From: a virus
Strand: one strand, 5' to 3'
Length of the DNA stretch: 32,555 nt
IMG/VR virus record: IMGVR_UViG_3300017991_000286
Location: 1-32,555 of that record
This document shows positions 11,683 through 20,536 of this stretch, piece by piece. The translations under genes were made by a program, and so were the position numbers. The notes beneath the pieces are model-generated. The model was given only the letters and a program-made list of their open reading frames with translations, ran no database searches and was not told where the DNA came from. Within the stretch, counting starts at the first letter, position 1. Each line of letters opens with the position of its first letter.

Positions 11683-14600
11683 TCAGTCCTTTATGCTGAC
11701 CACGTCCTCAACATTCACGTCCCCGCGCTTGAACGCGGCCACAACGTCCTTCAACTTCTCGTACCGTGGGAGTGTCCGCCGTCCGGAGCGCTTCGTGCTC
11801 GCCGTATACAGGCCCTGCAGGAACTCCTGTCTCGGTGCCCATAATGTAGCAAAATCAGCCGGACTCCGCAAGTTCTGACTTGGGAGCATCTTCCTCTTCG
11901 CCTCCTCGATGGCCTTATCCGACACCACCACATGGAAGTTCATAGCATCCCCGTCGAAATCGGCGTTGAATCCGGGCACAATCGACGGCGACAGCTGGAG
12001 GGTACGCCCCTTCGTGAGTATGGGTTTGAATGCCATGATCGAGAACCGGTGGAGCGCCGGCGCCCTCGTGGCAAGCACGGGACGGGCCTCCATCTCCTTC
12101 GTAAGCGCGTCCAGGGCCCTGCTGTCACGGTTTGCCACCATGCGGACGGCTGCAGCACGTGCCGATGGATTGGTTCCCATCGTACGCACGAGTCGGCGTA
12201 CCACAAATGGTGCATACAGCTTCCACGCCTGATCCTCGGGCAGCCCCACCTGATCCATGTTGAGATCCGGGTTCGGTGTGATAGTAGACCGAGCCGAGAG
12301 ATCGACTGACGTCCCGAGCAGCCTCCGTTGGAAGGCACCTGCCTTCGGCGAGGATCCGAAGACCTCGCCGAGTAGGCCGCGTATGCGTTGTTGTCTACGC
12401 TCGGGCTTGATCGGGTCCCCCAGCCCGGTAATAGCCTTCAACGCCTTGTATGTGTTCAACCTGGAATCGTATACAGGATCACCCGACAGCTGATCCTTGA
12501 TTTCCTTCAGGTTCTTATCGGCGTTCATCAGATCCATGTAGAGCATGTTGACACCCGACACCATATTGAACTTGTTGGTGGCCGTGATCGGGCGAAATAT
12601 GGGAGGTAGGACAGGAACCTTCGTGATCACCATGTCCGCAGGGTGCGTCTTGTTCTTCTTCATGGCACGGAGATAACCAAGCTTCTTGACGGCGGCATCG
12701 CGTGCCACCCCGCTCGTAGCGCTCTTCACAGCATCCCGATTGTGCTTGATGGCCGCATCGAGATTGATGGCCTCCAGAGCCCTCTTGATACCACCCCCGC
12801 CGTGACCGAAGCCGGGGATATCCTCCTTGCCGGCGATAACGTTCTCGTACTGCACCTTCGTGAGGCCGAGGAGACGCCGGATGGGATCCTCCATAGACGG
12901 TTGAGGCATAGGCTCCGACAAGGTAATGTGGCTCCATCGATTCCCGCCGTGCCCACCGGTGATACCACGATCGAAGAGGCCGCCCTTCACCGGATCCAAC
13001 GACTTCTCCCCAAACGTACCACGACCGTACTCCGTAAGCCAGCGGACGGTGCCGGTGTTCTCGATCTCTCCGCCGGACATCTCATCCACGTCCTTGTCCG
13101 TCATAGCCGTCAGGTGCAGGTGATCGCCCCGTTTCTTTATGTTGATGCCCGCCGCCTGCATCATGGACATGAAGCGCTTGTACGCGTTGGGAATGTTCGG
13201 CGAGGGTGGTGGGAAGCCCAGAGCCATCGCGCGCCAGTAGTCGTCCGATCGCTGGCCGCGGATGGTCTTGATATCCTTGATGTTCTCGATAGCGCCGTGG
13301 CTGATCAACGCCTGCATTTCACCGAGCCCGACGCGTTTAGGGTTGTCATCGTCTCCCGGCTGGCCCTTCGAGGGCATACCCTCCATCGTATAGGCGCCCA
13401 GCGCGCGGCCGGACTCCTTGGACTCCGCCGTATGGTGCAGCTTCATGATATATCGATTGCCGGTCAGCACGCGCGGTATCTGCCGACCGGTCTCGGGATT
13501 CACAAGGGTTTCAGTGTCCTTAACGCCGTGCTTTTGCATCTCCTTGATCGTCCACTCAACCATGTTCTCATCCGAGAAGCCAGGCACTTCGTATGGTTTA
13601 CCCCTCTTCGCCGCAATCTTGCCCAGCACGGCCTCGAGCATCTGCGCCGGATTCTTACGGGAGATCACGCCCAGCGGATTCAACAGTACTTCCAGCGGAT
13701 TGCCGCCCTCGTCCATAGGCATCTGGTCATCGGGGACCACAGCGCCTATCACACCTTTGTCACCGTACCGGCCGGACAGCTTATCACCCACTTCCGCCGG
13801 CGCATAGGCTTGGACCGCGACCTTCACGCCATTCTTGTCCGACCATACGTCGGTAACCCGCCCGGGAAAGTGATGCTTCCACACGACAGACGCATCACGA
13901 AAAGGACTTTTCGCGCCACGGTAGAGCATTCCCGCACCCTTCGATGTCCGACGCTGCGTAGCGAGTATGAGAGGATCATCCGGCTCTACGATAGCGCCCG
14001 GCATGACTATTCCGTCATCGCCTATTTTGTCCAGCTGGGCCCTATTATACTGCGCCGGGAACATGGAGACGAATGCGGAGCGCTTCGCCGACGTCATATT
14101 GTCGAAATCCATCTTCTCCGTGTACATGTGTTCGGACGCCAGCTTCTTCGCCGCCGAGTCGCTGACGACAATGGCATCCTCGAAGTTGAGGCCCTTGTAT
14201 GGCATATACGCGACGCGTAGATTCTTACCCAGCGCCACCGTCCCCTGATCATCTGTGAAGTTGCTCTTCGCCAGCAGCTGACCCTTGCTCACCATATCAC
14301 CCACGTTGACCAGCGGGGTGTTGTGAACATAGGTCTTACGGTTCAGGGGAAAGTTGTCGTACATCTCGTACTCACGAAGCTGGCCGTCCGTCTGCTTCAC
14401 CACCACCTGATGGGGCTTCACACGTATCACCTGACCGCCAGCCTCATTCCGTACGGCGCCGACGTACTTGCCCAGACGCTTGTAGAAGCTCTGCGCTTGG
14501 GGATCCACCGACTGTACGAGCGGCGACTCCGCATCACGCAATGGGAGGGCTTGACTCTGCATCTTCGCCCCCATGAGGAGGCGGCCGCCGTCAATGGAGC

Positions 14601-16101
14601 TGACCAGCGGTATCATGTTCGATCCGTAGGTGAACAGGCCCTGATGGCTCGGCGCCTGATACTTGACCTCCTTGATCGGCGCGTACTTCAGTTCCCCAGC
14701 TACCATGGCCTTCACGTGTGTGCGACCCTCCCGCTTTGCCTTCTGCAGCTCACCGGGGAAGGCGATCGCCGTATCCACGAGATCGGTGGGGGGCAGGAAC
14801 ACCGGCTTCCCCGCACGGTTCAGCACCTTCGTGTACATTGCCTTATTAGGACCCTTGAAGGTGTTGAAGGCTACACGGGCGTCGACACCCACACGTCCGG
14901 ACTCTGGGGTCCGGATGGGATCGATGAACATGAAGTGGGATGGCTGTACATCACGCGCTTCCTCCGGTATCGTATCCATACCGGACATACCTCCCTCGCC
15001 CATACGCGTGATCCGGAGGTTCTGATCCAGCGCGTCCAGCGCATTGATCTCCTCCAGCGGCTGTGCCACCCCCGCCTTGAAGAAAACGGCGTCCAGCTGC
15101 GGAGTCAATAAAGAGGGTTGCATTCCGGAGAGGTTGCCGCGGAGTGTGGCCTTCCACAGGGCTCGCGCAGCCAGACGACCGGAGTCCTTCATGATACGTT
15201 CACGGAAGAAGTCGTTGGCCGACCACGTTTCTTGGAAGGCGAGAGAATCACGGTCATCCGTGTCCTCCGTGCCCTTCCCAACGTTGATCAGCTTCTGCAT
15301 CGTACGATTCAGGACCTCGGGAGTAACCCTGTCGTACGGTTGGCCCAGCGTCCTCTTCGTGACCTCCGGATCCAGCTTGAAATTGTCCAGCAACGCTACA
15401 AAGTTCTTCGGTGCCTTCTCATTCGTCTCGTTGCGCGCCCTCGCGTTGGCGAGGCGAGCCCACAGCTTCTCCAGCGTGGAGTCCTTACCCTTGAGCGTCG
15501 CATTCGCTTGGTACAGGTCGCTGCCCCACAGCTTCTGCAGCTGGGCGTCCGACACCCCCATCGCCTTCATGATCGGGTACATACGCAGGCGGGCCTGCCC
15601 CACCTGCATGCGGAAGATGCCCGTACGGGGCTCCATGAACACGCGGAAGCCCGGGCCGCCCTTCACGATGTTGAAGTGGGCCTCGAGATCCCCATTCTCC
15701 TTCCGGCGGGTGAAGACGCCGCCGCGCAGCCGCATCTGGTTCGATACGGTGTACTCGTTGCCGCGTAGTATGTATGTGCCACGGGAGGTCAGGAACGGCA
15801 CGTGCGCAATCGTCGACTTGTAGGTGTCGACGGGTTTGCCCGTGGCCTTGTCGGTGAGCCGCCACGTACCATTCAGGTTACGGTACAGAGAGTTGCGCTG
15901 TAAAATGGCCTTCTTCTGATCGGACAGACTGTAGCGCTCCGGCCCCTTGTAATCCACGTCCGTCAGTTCCAACCGGTACCGGTCGTTCTCGATCGGATAC
16001 TTGGTCTTCACGGCATCGACCACCCCGTCGTAAATGCGGTTCCGCATAGACGGGTAGTCGAGGAAGTCAAGTAGTTCGGGAGGTTGTGGAGCAGGTGGCA
16101 T
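11683..16101 (-). CDS. multisubunit-type RNA polymerase: beta fused to N-terminal part of beta-prime
   Basis: 1,472 aa. Beta landmarks in order: FLTSRGTYILRGNEYTVSNQ (103-122), RDVQPSHFMFIDPIRTPES (383-401), NFEDAIVVS (639-647), GDKLSGRYGDKGV (772-784), LLNPLGVISRKNP (806-818) and the switch-like KESGRALGAYT (895-905). Beta-prime landmarks: GGLFDRGI near 1040 without the usual zinc cysteines, VLPPIFRPI, RSTITPNPDLNMDQVGLP, TRAPALHRFSIMAFKPIL, and the Mg-binding NADFDGD at 1379-1385. The protein ends 87 residues later, so the bridge helix, trigger loop, jaw and C-terminal clamp of beta-prime are absent and are seen nowhere in the window. Both double-psi barrels are present. It lies among suspected virion proteins, so it may be a packaged polymerase, as in phiKZ-like phages. 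ATG at 16101 follows GGAGG. Confidence 0.93.
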   Translation of the reverse strand: MPPAPQPPELLDFLDYPSMRNRIYDGVVDAVKTKYPIENDRYRLELTDVDYKGPERYSLSDQKKAILQRNSLYRNLNGTWRLTDKATGKPVDTYKSTIAHVPFLTSRGTYILRGNEYTVSNQMRLRGGVFTRRKENGDLEAHFNIVKGGPGFRVFMEPRTGIFRMQVGQARLRMYPIMKAMGVSDAQLQKLWGSDLYQANATLKGKDSTLEKLWARLANARARNETNEKAPKNFVALLDNFKLDPEVTKRTLGQPYDRVTPEVLNRTMQKLINVGKGTEDTDDRDSLAFQETWSANDFFRERIMKDSGRLAARALWKATLRGNLSGMQPSLLTPQLDAVFFKAGVAQPLEEINALDALDQNLRITRMGEGGMSGMDTIPEEARDVQPSHFMFIDPIRTPESGRVGVDARVAFNTFKGPNKAMYTKVLNRAGKPVFLPPTDLVDTAIAFPGELQKAKREGRTHVKAMVAGELKYAPIKEVKYQAPSHQGLFTYGSNMIPLVSSIDGGRLLMGAKMQSQALPLRDAESPLVQSVDPQAQSFYKRLGKYVGAVRNEAGGQVIRVKPHQVVVKQTDGQLREYEMYDNFPLNRKTYVHNTPLVNVGDMVSKGQLLAKSNFTDDQGTVALGKNLRVAYMPYKGLNFEDAIVVSDSAAKKLASEHMYTEKMDFDNMTSAKRSAFVSMFPAQYNRAQLDKIGDDGIVMPGAIVEPDDPLILATQRRTSKGAGMLYRGAKSPFRDASVVWKHHFPGRVTDVWSDKNGVKVAVQAYAPAEVGDKLSGRYGDKGVIGAVVPDDQMPMDEGGNPLEVLLNPLGVISRKNPAQMLEAVLGKIAAKRGKPYEVPGFSDENMVEWTIKEMQKHGVKDTETLVNPETGRQIPRVLTGNRYIMKLHHTAESKESGRALGAYTMEGMPSKGQPGDDDNPKRVGLGEMQALISHGAIENIKDIKTIRGQRSDDYWRAMALGFPPPSPNIPNAYKRFMSMMQAAGINIKKRGDHLHLTAMTDKDVDEMSGGEIENTGTVRWLTEYGRGTFGEKSLDPVKGGLFDRGITGGHGGNRWSHITLSEPMPQPSMEDPIRRLLGLTKVQYENVIAGKEDIPGFGHGGGGIKRALEAINLDAAIKHNRDAVKSATSGVARDAAVKKLGYLRAMKKNKTHPADMVITKVPVLPPIFRPITATNKFNMVSGVNMLYMDLMNADKNLKEIKDQLSGDPVYDSRLNTYKALKAITGLGDPIKPERRQQRIRGLLGEVFGSSPKAGAFQRRLLGTSVDLSARSTITPNPDLNMDQVGLPEDQAWKLYAPFVVRRLVRTMGTNPSARAAAVRMVANRDSRALDALTKEMEARPVLATRAPALHRFSIMAFKPILTKGRTLQLSPSIVPGFNADFDGDAMNFHVVVSDKAIEEAKRKMLPSQNLRSPADFATLWAPRQEFLQGLYTASTKRSGRRTLPRYEKLKDVVAAFKRGDVNVEDVVSIKD

Positions 16102-16122
16102 TCAGCCTCCGGTGTATGAGTT

Positions 16123-17970
16123 TTATGAGCCGGCCACAAGCGGCTTCGTCTCAGGCGGTTTCCCCGTTCTTACCGGAGTTCCCGTCTGCTGCGTCCGCAT
16201 GGCCGTCGCCCCCAGCTCCTTCGACATCTGCTGCTGTGCTGCAGCGTCAGACGCCGTCGGCAGAGGTGGTGTAGGTAGAATCGGTTGGGCGGGTGGCTGC
16301 TGTGCTGGTGCCGGCGCGGGTGACGCCGCTGCCTGTTCAGCTGCGCGCGGTACACGTGCCGCCGCATCACTCATGCCCGTGAAGATGGGGGCTGCAGCTT
16401 GACCGCCACGACGCATTAGTCCCATCGCAACCATCGGTAGACTCTTCAGGAGATTGCCGATGCCGCCGGCGCCTTCCATGAAACCGCCCTTGAACTTCTC
16501 CCACCCCTCGAGTGCGCTGGTCGCACGCTCGAGCAGCGGTTGAGCCTGCTCACGCATACCCTTCAAGGCCGCCAGCTCCTGTTTGGCCTGATCCGCCGTC
16601 TGCATCATCTCCTTGACCTTCGGAGTGGCCATGATAGCCTCCGTGGCCGCCTGCGTTGCCCTCGGTACAATTCCGGGCTGTCCGGCGACGATCCGTCCGG
16701 ATGGGTCGTAGGTCAGCCCCGGCATCGCGCGGCCGCCTCGCCCGTAGACAATGCCCTTCGGTTTCCCCAGTACCGGATCCTGCGCGTCCTTCACCAACAG
16801 CATACCCAGCTTCGACAGATCAAGCGCCTCATCAACCTCTTCCTCCTGAGCCTGCGGGGGGAGGATCAACGACGTGCGGTATGCTCCGGGTGCAAGCGTC
16901 TCCGGCGCCTCCGGTGTCACATCCGCTACTTCCTCGGGAGCACGGGGCTCCAGTTCGACCCGAACCGGCCGCTCCTGTACCCGTCGCTGCAGCGCCATCT
17001 CGAGCGCTTTACGCTTCGCGCTGTATGGGTGCTGTCCCTTGCTCATCCGGTATCCGGCCATGCCGCCAACACCCGCAAGGGCCAACAGTAGGCTGTAGAG
17101 GAGGCCCGCCGGCACGTGCGCCTGCGCGTCCTTATCCATCGTCGTCAGCCCACCCTCTGCCATGTGTTCGATCAGGCGGTTGAGCGTCGAAACCTTTTCC
17201 CGTGGTGGTGATGCGAGCAAACCCGCAAATTCTTCCTGAAGCTCCTTCTTCCGCTTCTCGATCTGCTTCGCGCGCAGTTTGTCTGTCATCCAGTCAGCAA
17301 GGTGTTCGCCGGCCAACACCCCGCCTGCGCCGGCGCCGATAGCCGCGGGGACCATCATACCCGCAGGCATACCCCCGAAACGGGCCTGCAACCAGCTCTC
17401 GGGAGGTCCGCCGGTGAGCGCCGCACGAAGTCGGGAGATAAGGGCCTCCCACATGCCCGGATCGGTCTCAGCCGCGGGGCCGGGTGCGCCCTTCGGCGGG
17501 GATACGGTAATGAGTTCGCTGAGGTCGATCTTCGGAAGCTTCGGCAGCACCTTCTCCTTGAATACGTCGCCCAATGCCGCTTCCTTCTCACGGTCTTCCG
17601 GCCTCTTCTCCTTAGGCTTCAACTCCTCACGTGCACGCAGCACCTTCGGGACATGCCGGACAAGTCCGAGTCCGCCGCCGGCCGCCGCCGTACCGAGGAG
17701 GATGTTCACCAAGTTCTTGACAGCCTGTGTCTGCGCCGCGCGCGCCCTCGCCGTATCGGCCGTCAACGCCTCTGCGATGGGCTTCGTGCCCCCGCCCTCT
17801 AACGGCACGGATGGCTTGCCGTGCTTCCATGCAACACGCACAGCCTCGGTCTGAGGCGTCTTCAGCGGCTTCCACCCGCCGGAGGGCAGGGTCACCATCT
17901 TCTTGTAAAGCCTGGCCGCCAGTTCGCCCGGGCTCGTAAACGCATGCTTATCTAAACACTTGCTGTCCAT
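16123..17970 (-). CDS. large virion-like membrane protein, 615 aa
   Basis: Starts MDSKCLDKHAFTSPGELAAR at ATG 17970; longer frames overlap the upstream gene further. At least three glycine-rich hydrophobic segments can be seen: VNILLGTAAAGGGLGLV, MVPAAIGAGAGGVLAGEHL and GLLYSLLLALAGVGGMAGY. They are separated by charged and proline-rich linkers. A late helical region (KEMMQTADQAKQELAALKGM) and a Pro/Ala tail (PAPAPAQQPPAQPILPTP) follow. The architecture is typical of internal virion or membrane-penetration proteins in phage structural modules. No enzymatic motif is seen. It lies directly upstream of the RNA polymerase gene (about 20 bp). Confidence 0.7.
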   Translation of the reverse strand: MDSKCLDKHAFTSPGELAARLYKKMVTLPSGGWKPLKTPQTEAVRVAWKHGKPSVPLEGGGTKPIAEALTADTARARAAQTQAVKNLVNILLGTAAAGGGLGLVRHVPKVLRAREELKPKEKRPEDREKEAALGDVFKEKVLPKLPKIDLSELITVSPPKGAPGPAAETDPGMWEALISRLRAALTGGPPESWLQARFGGMPAGMMVPAAIGAGAGGVLAGEHLADWMTDKLRAKQIEKRKKELQEEFAGLLASPPREKVSTLNRLIEHMAEGGLTTMDKDAQAHVPAGLLYSLLLALAGVGGMAGYRMSKGQHPYSAKRKALEMALQRRVQERPVRVELEPRAPEEVADVTPEAPETLAPGAYRTSLILPPQAQEEEVDEALDLSKLGMLLVKDAQDPVLGKPKGIVYGRGGRAMPGLTYDPSGRIVAGQPGIVPRATQAATEAIMATPKVKEMMQTADQAKQELAALKGMREQAQPLLERATSALEGWEKFKGGFMEGAGGIGNLLKSLPMVAMGLMRRGGQAAAPIFTGMSDAAARVPRAAEQAAASPAPAPAQQPPAQPILPTPPLPTASDAAAQQQMSKELGATAMRTQQTGTPVRTGKPPETKPLVAGS

Positions 17971-18343
17971 GATTAAAACCCCCATTCTTGGGCATTTCCA
18001 GATACACATCACCCCAGCGGAGGAACACCTTGAAGTTGTCGGTCTTCTCGCTCCAATGTCTTTCCTCTGCCGAGATTATTACTTCACCTTTCGCTGCACG
18101 GTCCCATATGGACACGTACTCCTTCAAATCATCGTCGTTGCTCAGGTCGAATACCCTCGCATACGCATCTGCAACCGGTTGCGGTTGCGCATACTCCGGA
18201 TCGTCCTCCTTCAGCTGCGGAAACTGCTGGCCGGCCTGAAGCCGGAAGCGCATGCCGCCAATTCCGGGGTACACCTTGAACGGCAATCTCTTTTCCGCTG
18301 GCGTATCATTTTGTAGCGTTGCTGTGCTTTCTTCATCTGCCAT
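17948..18343 (-). CDS. hypothetical protein, 131 aa
   Basis: Starts MADEESTATLQNDTPAEKRL at ATG 18343 with GGAGG nine bases upstream; a TTG at 18373 is less likely. It is acidic and soluble, with a C-terminal strand (NFKVFLRWGDVYLEMPK) that looks like a compact beta domain. The stop overlaps the start of the 615-aa protein gene by 23 bp. Unrecognised; position suggests a structural-module accessory protein. Confidence 0.65.
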   Translation of the reverse strand: MADEESTATLQNDTPAEKRLPFKVYPGIGGMRFRLQAGQQFPQLKEDDPEYAQPQPVADAYARVFDLSNDDDLKEYVSIWDRAAKGEVIISAEERHWSEKTDNFKVFLRWGDVYLEMPKNGGFNHGQQVFR

Positions 18344-18376
18344 CTTCACATACCTCCTCCAAGGCTGTTCCAACTA

Positions 18377-18889
18377 TCACGATACGGGCATCGGCCTCTT
18401 TTTTGGCGGTGAAACTCGTGCGGGCGCCGCCGGCTTCCTCGGAATGCCGGGAACCTGAGGCACGGGCATCGTCACCTTCTGTTTAGCTTGCTGAATCCTG
18501 TCCGCTGTGGGGCCTGTCGCGGCCACAGCGCTCTCCTTGATCTGCTTACGCCGGCGGAGTCTCCGTACGGCCTCCTCGTACTCCTTCGTGAGCCCGATCT
18601 CCTTCATGGCTTCGAGATCGGCCGGGCTCGTGCGCTTACTGCGGCCGAGACCCCATCCGATACCCAATCCGGCGAGCGGGACGCCCACCAGGCCGAGGCC
18701 GACCAGTGCCTTCGCCAGCCCGGACAGCGCTTTGATCCCCTCTCCCCCTACTTTCCCCGCACCGGCGAGCGCACCACCCACGGCGCTCCCCTGTGCACGC
18801 TTTTCCAACGCAGCGTTCAGCTGGGCCGGAGAAATACCCCGTGCAGCCAGCTCGCGAGCAAATCCGAGTCTGAATGCTTGCTTGTCCAT
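18377..18889 (-). CDS. membrane protein with N-terminal AFRLGF tag, 170 aa
   Basis: The N-terminus MDKQAFRLGFARELAARGIS, then PAQLNAALEKRA, has the AFxLGF...LAxxGIxP form. This is a version of the tag found in neighbouring proteins and, from memory, at the ends of virion proteins of some large phages. A hydrophobic glycine-rich segment follows (ALVGLGLVGVPLAGLGIGWG), then a basic helix (EEAVRRLRRRKQIK) and a proline-rich tail. The ATG overlaps the upstream stop (TAATG). Structural role inferred. Confidence 0.65.
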   Translation of the reverse strand: MDKQAFRLGFARELAARGISPAQLNAALEKRAQGSAVGGALAGAGKVGGEGIKALSGLAKALVGLGLVGVPLAGLGIGWGLGRSKRTSPADLEAMKEIGLTKEYEEAVRRLRRRKQIKESAVAATGPTADRIQQAKQKVTMPVPQVPGIPRKPAAPARVSPPKKRPMPVS

Positions 18890-19920
18890 TACTTCAATAC
18901 TCCTGTGTTCATCAGCAGGCCGGCGATGACACCGGCTGCCTGTAGTCGTTTATGTGTCTTCGGCGCCAAGCCGCCGAACGTTCCATCCAGTACCTTACCA
19001 AAGAGTTTGGCGCCTGCATAGCCCATTCCTGCCCCCACGCCGGCGCGTGCGACGTCCCCCCATCCGATCAGGCCGCTCTTACCATTCGAGGCGTTGCGGA
19101 TGGTGTACACAGCCTTCGCCTTCGCCATCGGGCCCATATACGGGTCGTTCTCGATCTGCTGTATCGTATAGTGGGCGGGGAACCCGAAGCTTTGGCGTCC
19201 GGGTGGTAGGAACGTATCGAATTTCAGGTTCATCCCGCCCGCAAGTCCGTAATCAACGTCCGCGCGCTTGGCACTACCCATCTTCAGGTACGACGGGTAT
19301 TCCGTTGCCGCCCGCTGGCCAAGATACTCTAGGGTCTGATCCGACGGCTCCGGAGTGTACGGCCGTATGGCCTCACTCAGTATCTGTGACCGCCGGGGCG
19401 TCGCCGGCGACAGGCTCGGACGCTCCGGATCGCCACGCTGGCCGGACAGCCAATCCTCCATGAAGTTCAACCACTCAGCGTTGCGGAGTGCACGGGTCTG
19501 CTCCGTGACGGGCAGGTGCTCACCCGCCCCCTCTATGAAGCGCGCACGGACCTTGGGATCCGCCCACTTAGCCCAGTCGATGTTCATGGTCCGGAGCTTA
19601 TCACGCAACGGAACGTTCTTCGCCGCGTGGTAGCCGCGGCTGAGTCCGGGGAGGTTGAGCAGCGGACCCAAGCCGCCGAGCGCCAGTGCGCCGGCCATGC
19701 CAGTACGGTGGGGGTCGAGTCGGCGGCCGGAGAGACGGCCGACAAGTTGCCCGCCACCGTAACCCAGCCCACCAAGTACCAGAGCTTGCGCTAAAGAGCC
19801 GGTCAGCGGCCCGCCAATGTTGCGGAAGAAGGCGGGTGCGGTCGGGCCGCTGACGCTACCGAATCGGCGCTTGAAATCGCCGATTATGTGTTCCAATCCA
19901 GATTGTTTCTTCATGTCCAT
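18889..19920 (-). CDS. virion-like membrane protein, 343 aa
   Basis: MDMKKQSGLEHIIGDFKRRF is followed by a glycine-rich hydrophobic hairpin (about 40-90: LAQALVLGGLGYGGGQLVG and GMAGALALGGLGPLLNLPG). A soluble middle with aromatic and proline residues comes next. Toward the C-terminus there is another glycine-rich segment (VARAGVGAGMGYAGAKLFG) and a final hydrophobic helix. A tag-like sequence LEYLGQRAATEYP is present in the middle. The start is uncertain between codons 1 and 3; no strong ribosome binding site was seen. Function is inferred only from position. Confidence 0.65.
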   Translation of the reverse strand: MDMKKQSGLEHIIGDFKRRFGSVSGPTAPAFFRNIGGPLTGSLAQALVLGGLGYGGGQLVGRLSGRRLDPHRTGMAGALALGGLGPLLNLPGLSRGYHAAKNVPLRDKLRTMNIDWAKWADPKVRARFIEGAGEHLPVTEQTRALRNAEWLNFMEDWLSGQRGDPERPSLSPATPRRSQILSEAIRPYTPEPSDQTLEYLGQRAATEYPSYLKMGSAKRADVDYGLAGGMNLKFDTFLPPGRQSFGFPAHYTIQQIENDPYMGPMAKAKAVYTIRNASNGKSGLIGWGDVARAGVGAGMGYAGAKLFGKVLDGTFGGLAPKTHKRLQAAGVIAGLLMNTGVLK

Positions 19921-19925
19921 AACAA

Positions 19926-20534
19926 TTACCGTGAAAGCTTAGGACCACCCGGTGCTGGGGGTGGAGACGAGAACGTCACTCCGCCAGCCCTGTTTTGAGC
20001 TGTCGACTGTATCGCATTCCGGTTCGCCGGCGCCATAATCAGGTCTTTTCCGGACATTCCGGATAACACGCTCTTACCCATCTCCTTCCGGCGCCTACGC
20101 AGCAACTCCACCATAAACCGGCCGGCGGGGTCCATACTCGGCCCGTCGCCCATAATCGACGTAGCCTCCGGTACGGATTTGCCCGGAGGCACCCCAGCCG
20201 TAGCCGTTTCAGCCCCTACGTCCACAGCTTCCTTAACTGAACCATGGTTCACTCCGTTGGGCACCGTTACAAAATGTTTGTCCAGAATGTTCTGCCCGAT
20301 GGCGCAAGCCACTTTCATCTCCCACCGTCGAAGGTTCCGGCGTTCACATTCATCGATGAATCCGCGGATGAAACCCTCCATTTCGGCGACCTTCGACTTG
20401 CAGAAGTCCTCGAGCTGGGATTCCGTCATACTCTCCGCCATCTGCTTGGATGGTCCCTTCGCGGTTCCTTTCCCCCTCTTCGCCGCCAGTGCCGCGCACA
20501 TGGCCCTACGTTGTTTTTCTGATTCTGCCGGCAT
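19926..20534 (-). CDS. DUF3008-like N-terminus, structural-module protein, 202 aa
   Basis: ATG at 20534 (GAGGG eight bases upstream) begins MPAESEKQRRAMCAALAAKR, and the next part has SKQMAESMTESQLEDFCKSK. This resembles the small DUF3008 family (MPAKSKAQRRAM...L..FA), which has no known function. The rest holds a helix (MEGFIRGFIDECERRNLRRW), a cysteine-containing strand, a helical basic part (VELLRRRRKEMGKS) and a proline-rich end. The start falls three bases after the stop of the preceding gene. Confidence 0.65.
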   Translation of the reverse strand: MPAESEKQRRAMCAALAAKRGKGTAKGPSKQMAESMTESQLEDFCKSKVAEMEGFIRGFIDECERRNLRRWEMKVACAIGQNILDKHFVTVPNGVNHGSVKEAVDVGAETATAGVPPGKSVPEATSIMGDGPSMDPAGRFMVELLRRRRKEMGKSVLSGMSGKDLIMAPANRNAIQSTAQNRAGGVTFSSPPPAPGGPKLSR

Positions 20535-20536
20535 CG

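Noticed and set aside
12643-14220. Long plus-strand frame of 525 codons opposite the RNA polymerase gene
   Set aside because: It is the antisense shadow of a long, motif-rich gene with strong codon bias and has no recognisable domain; every supported gene is on the minus strand.
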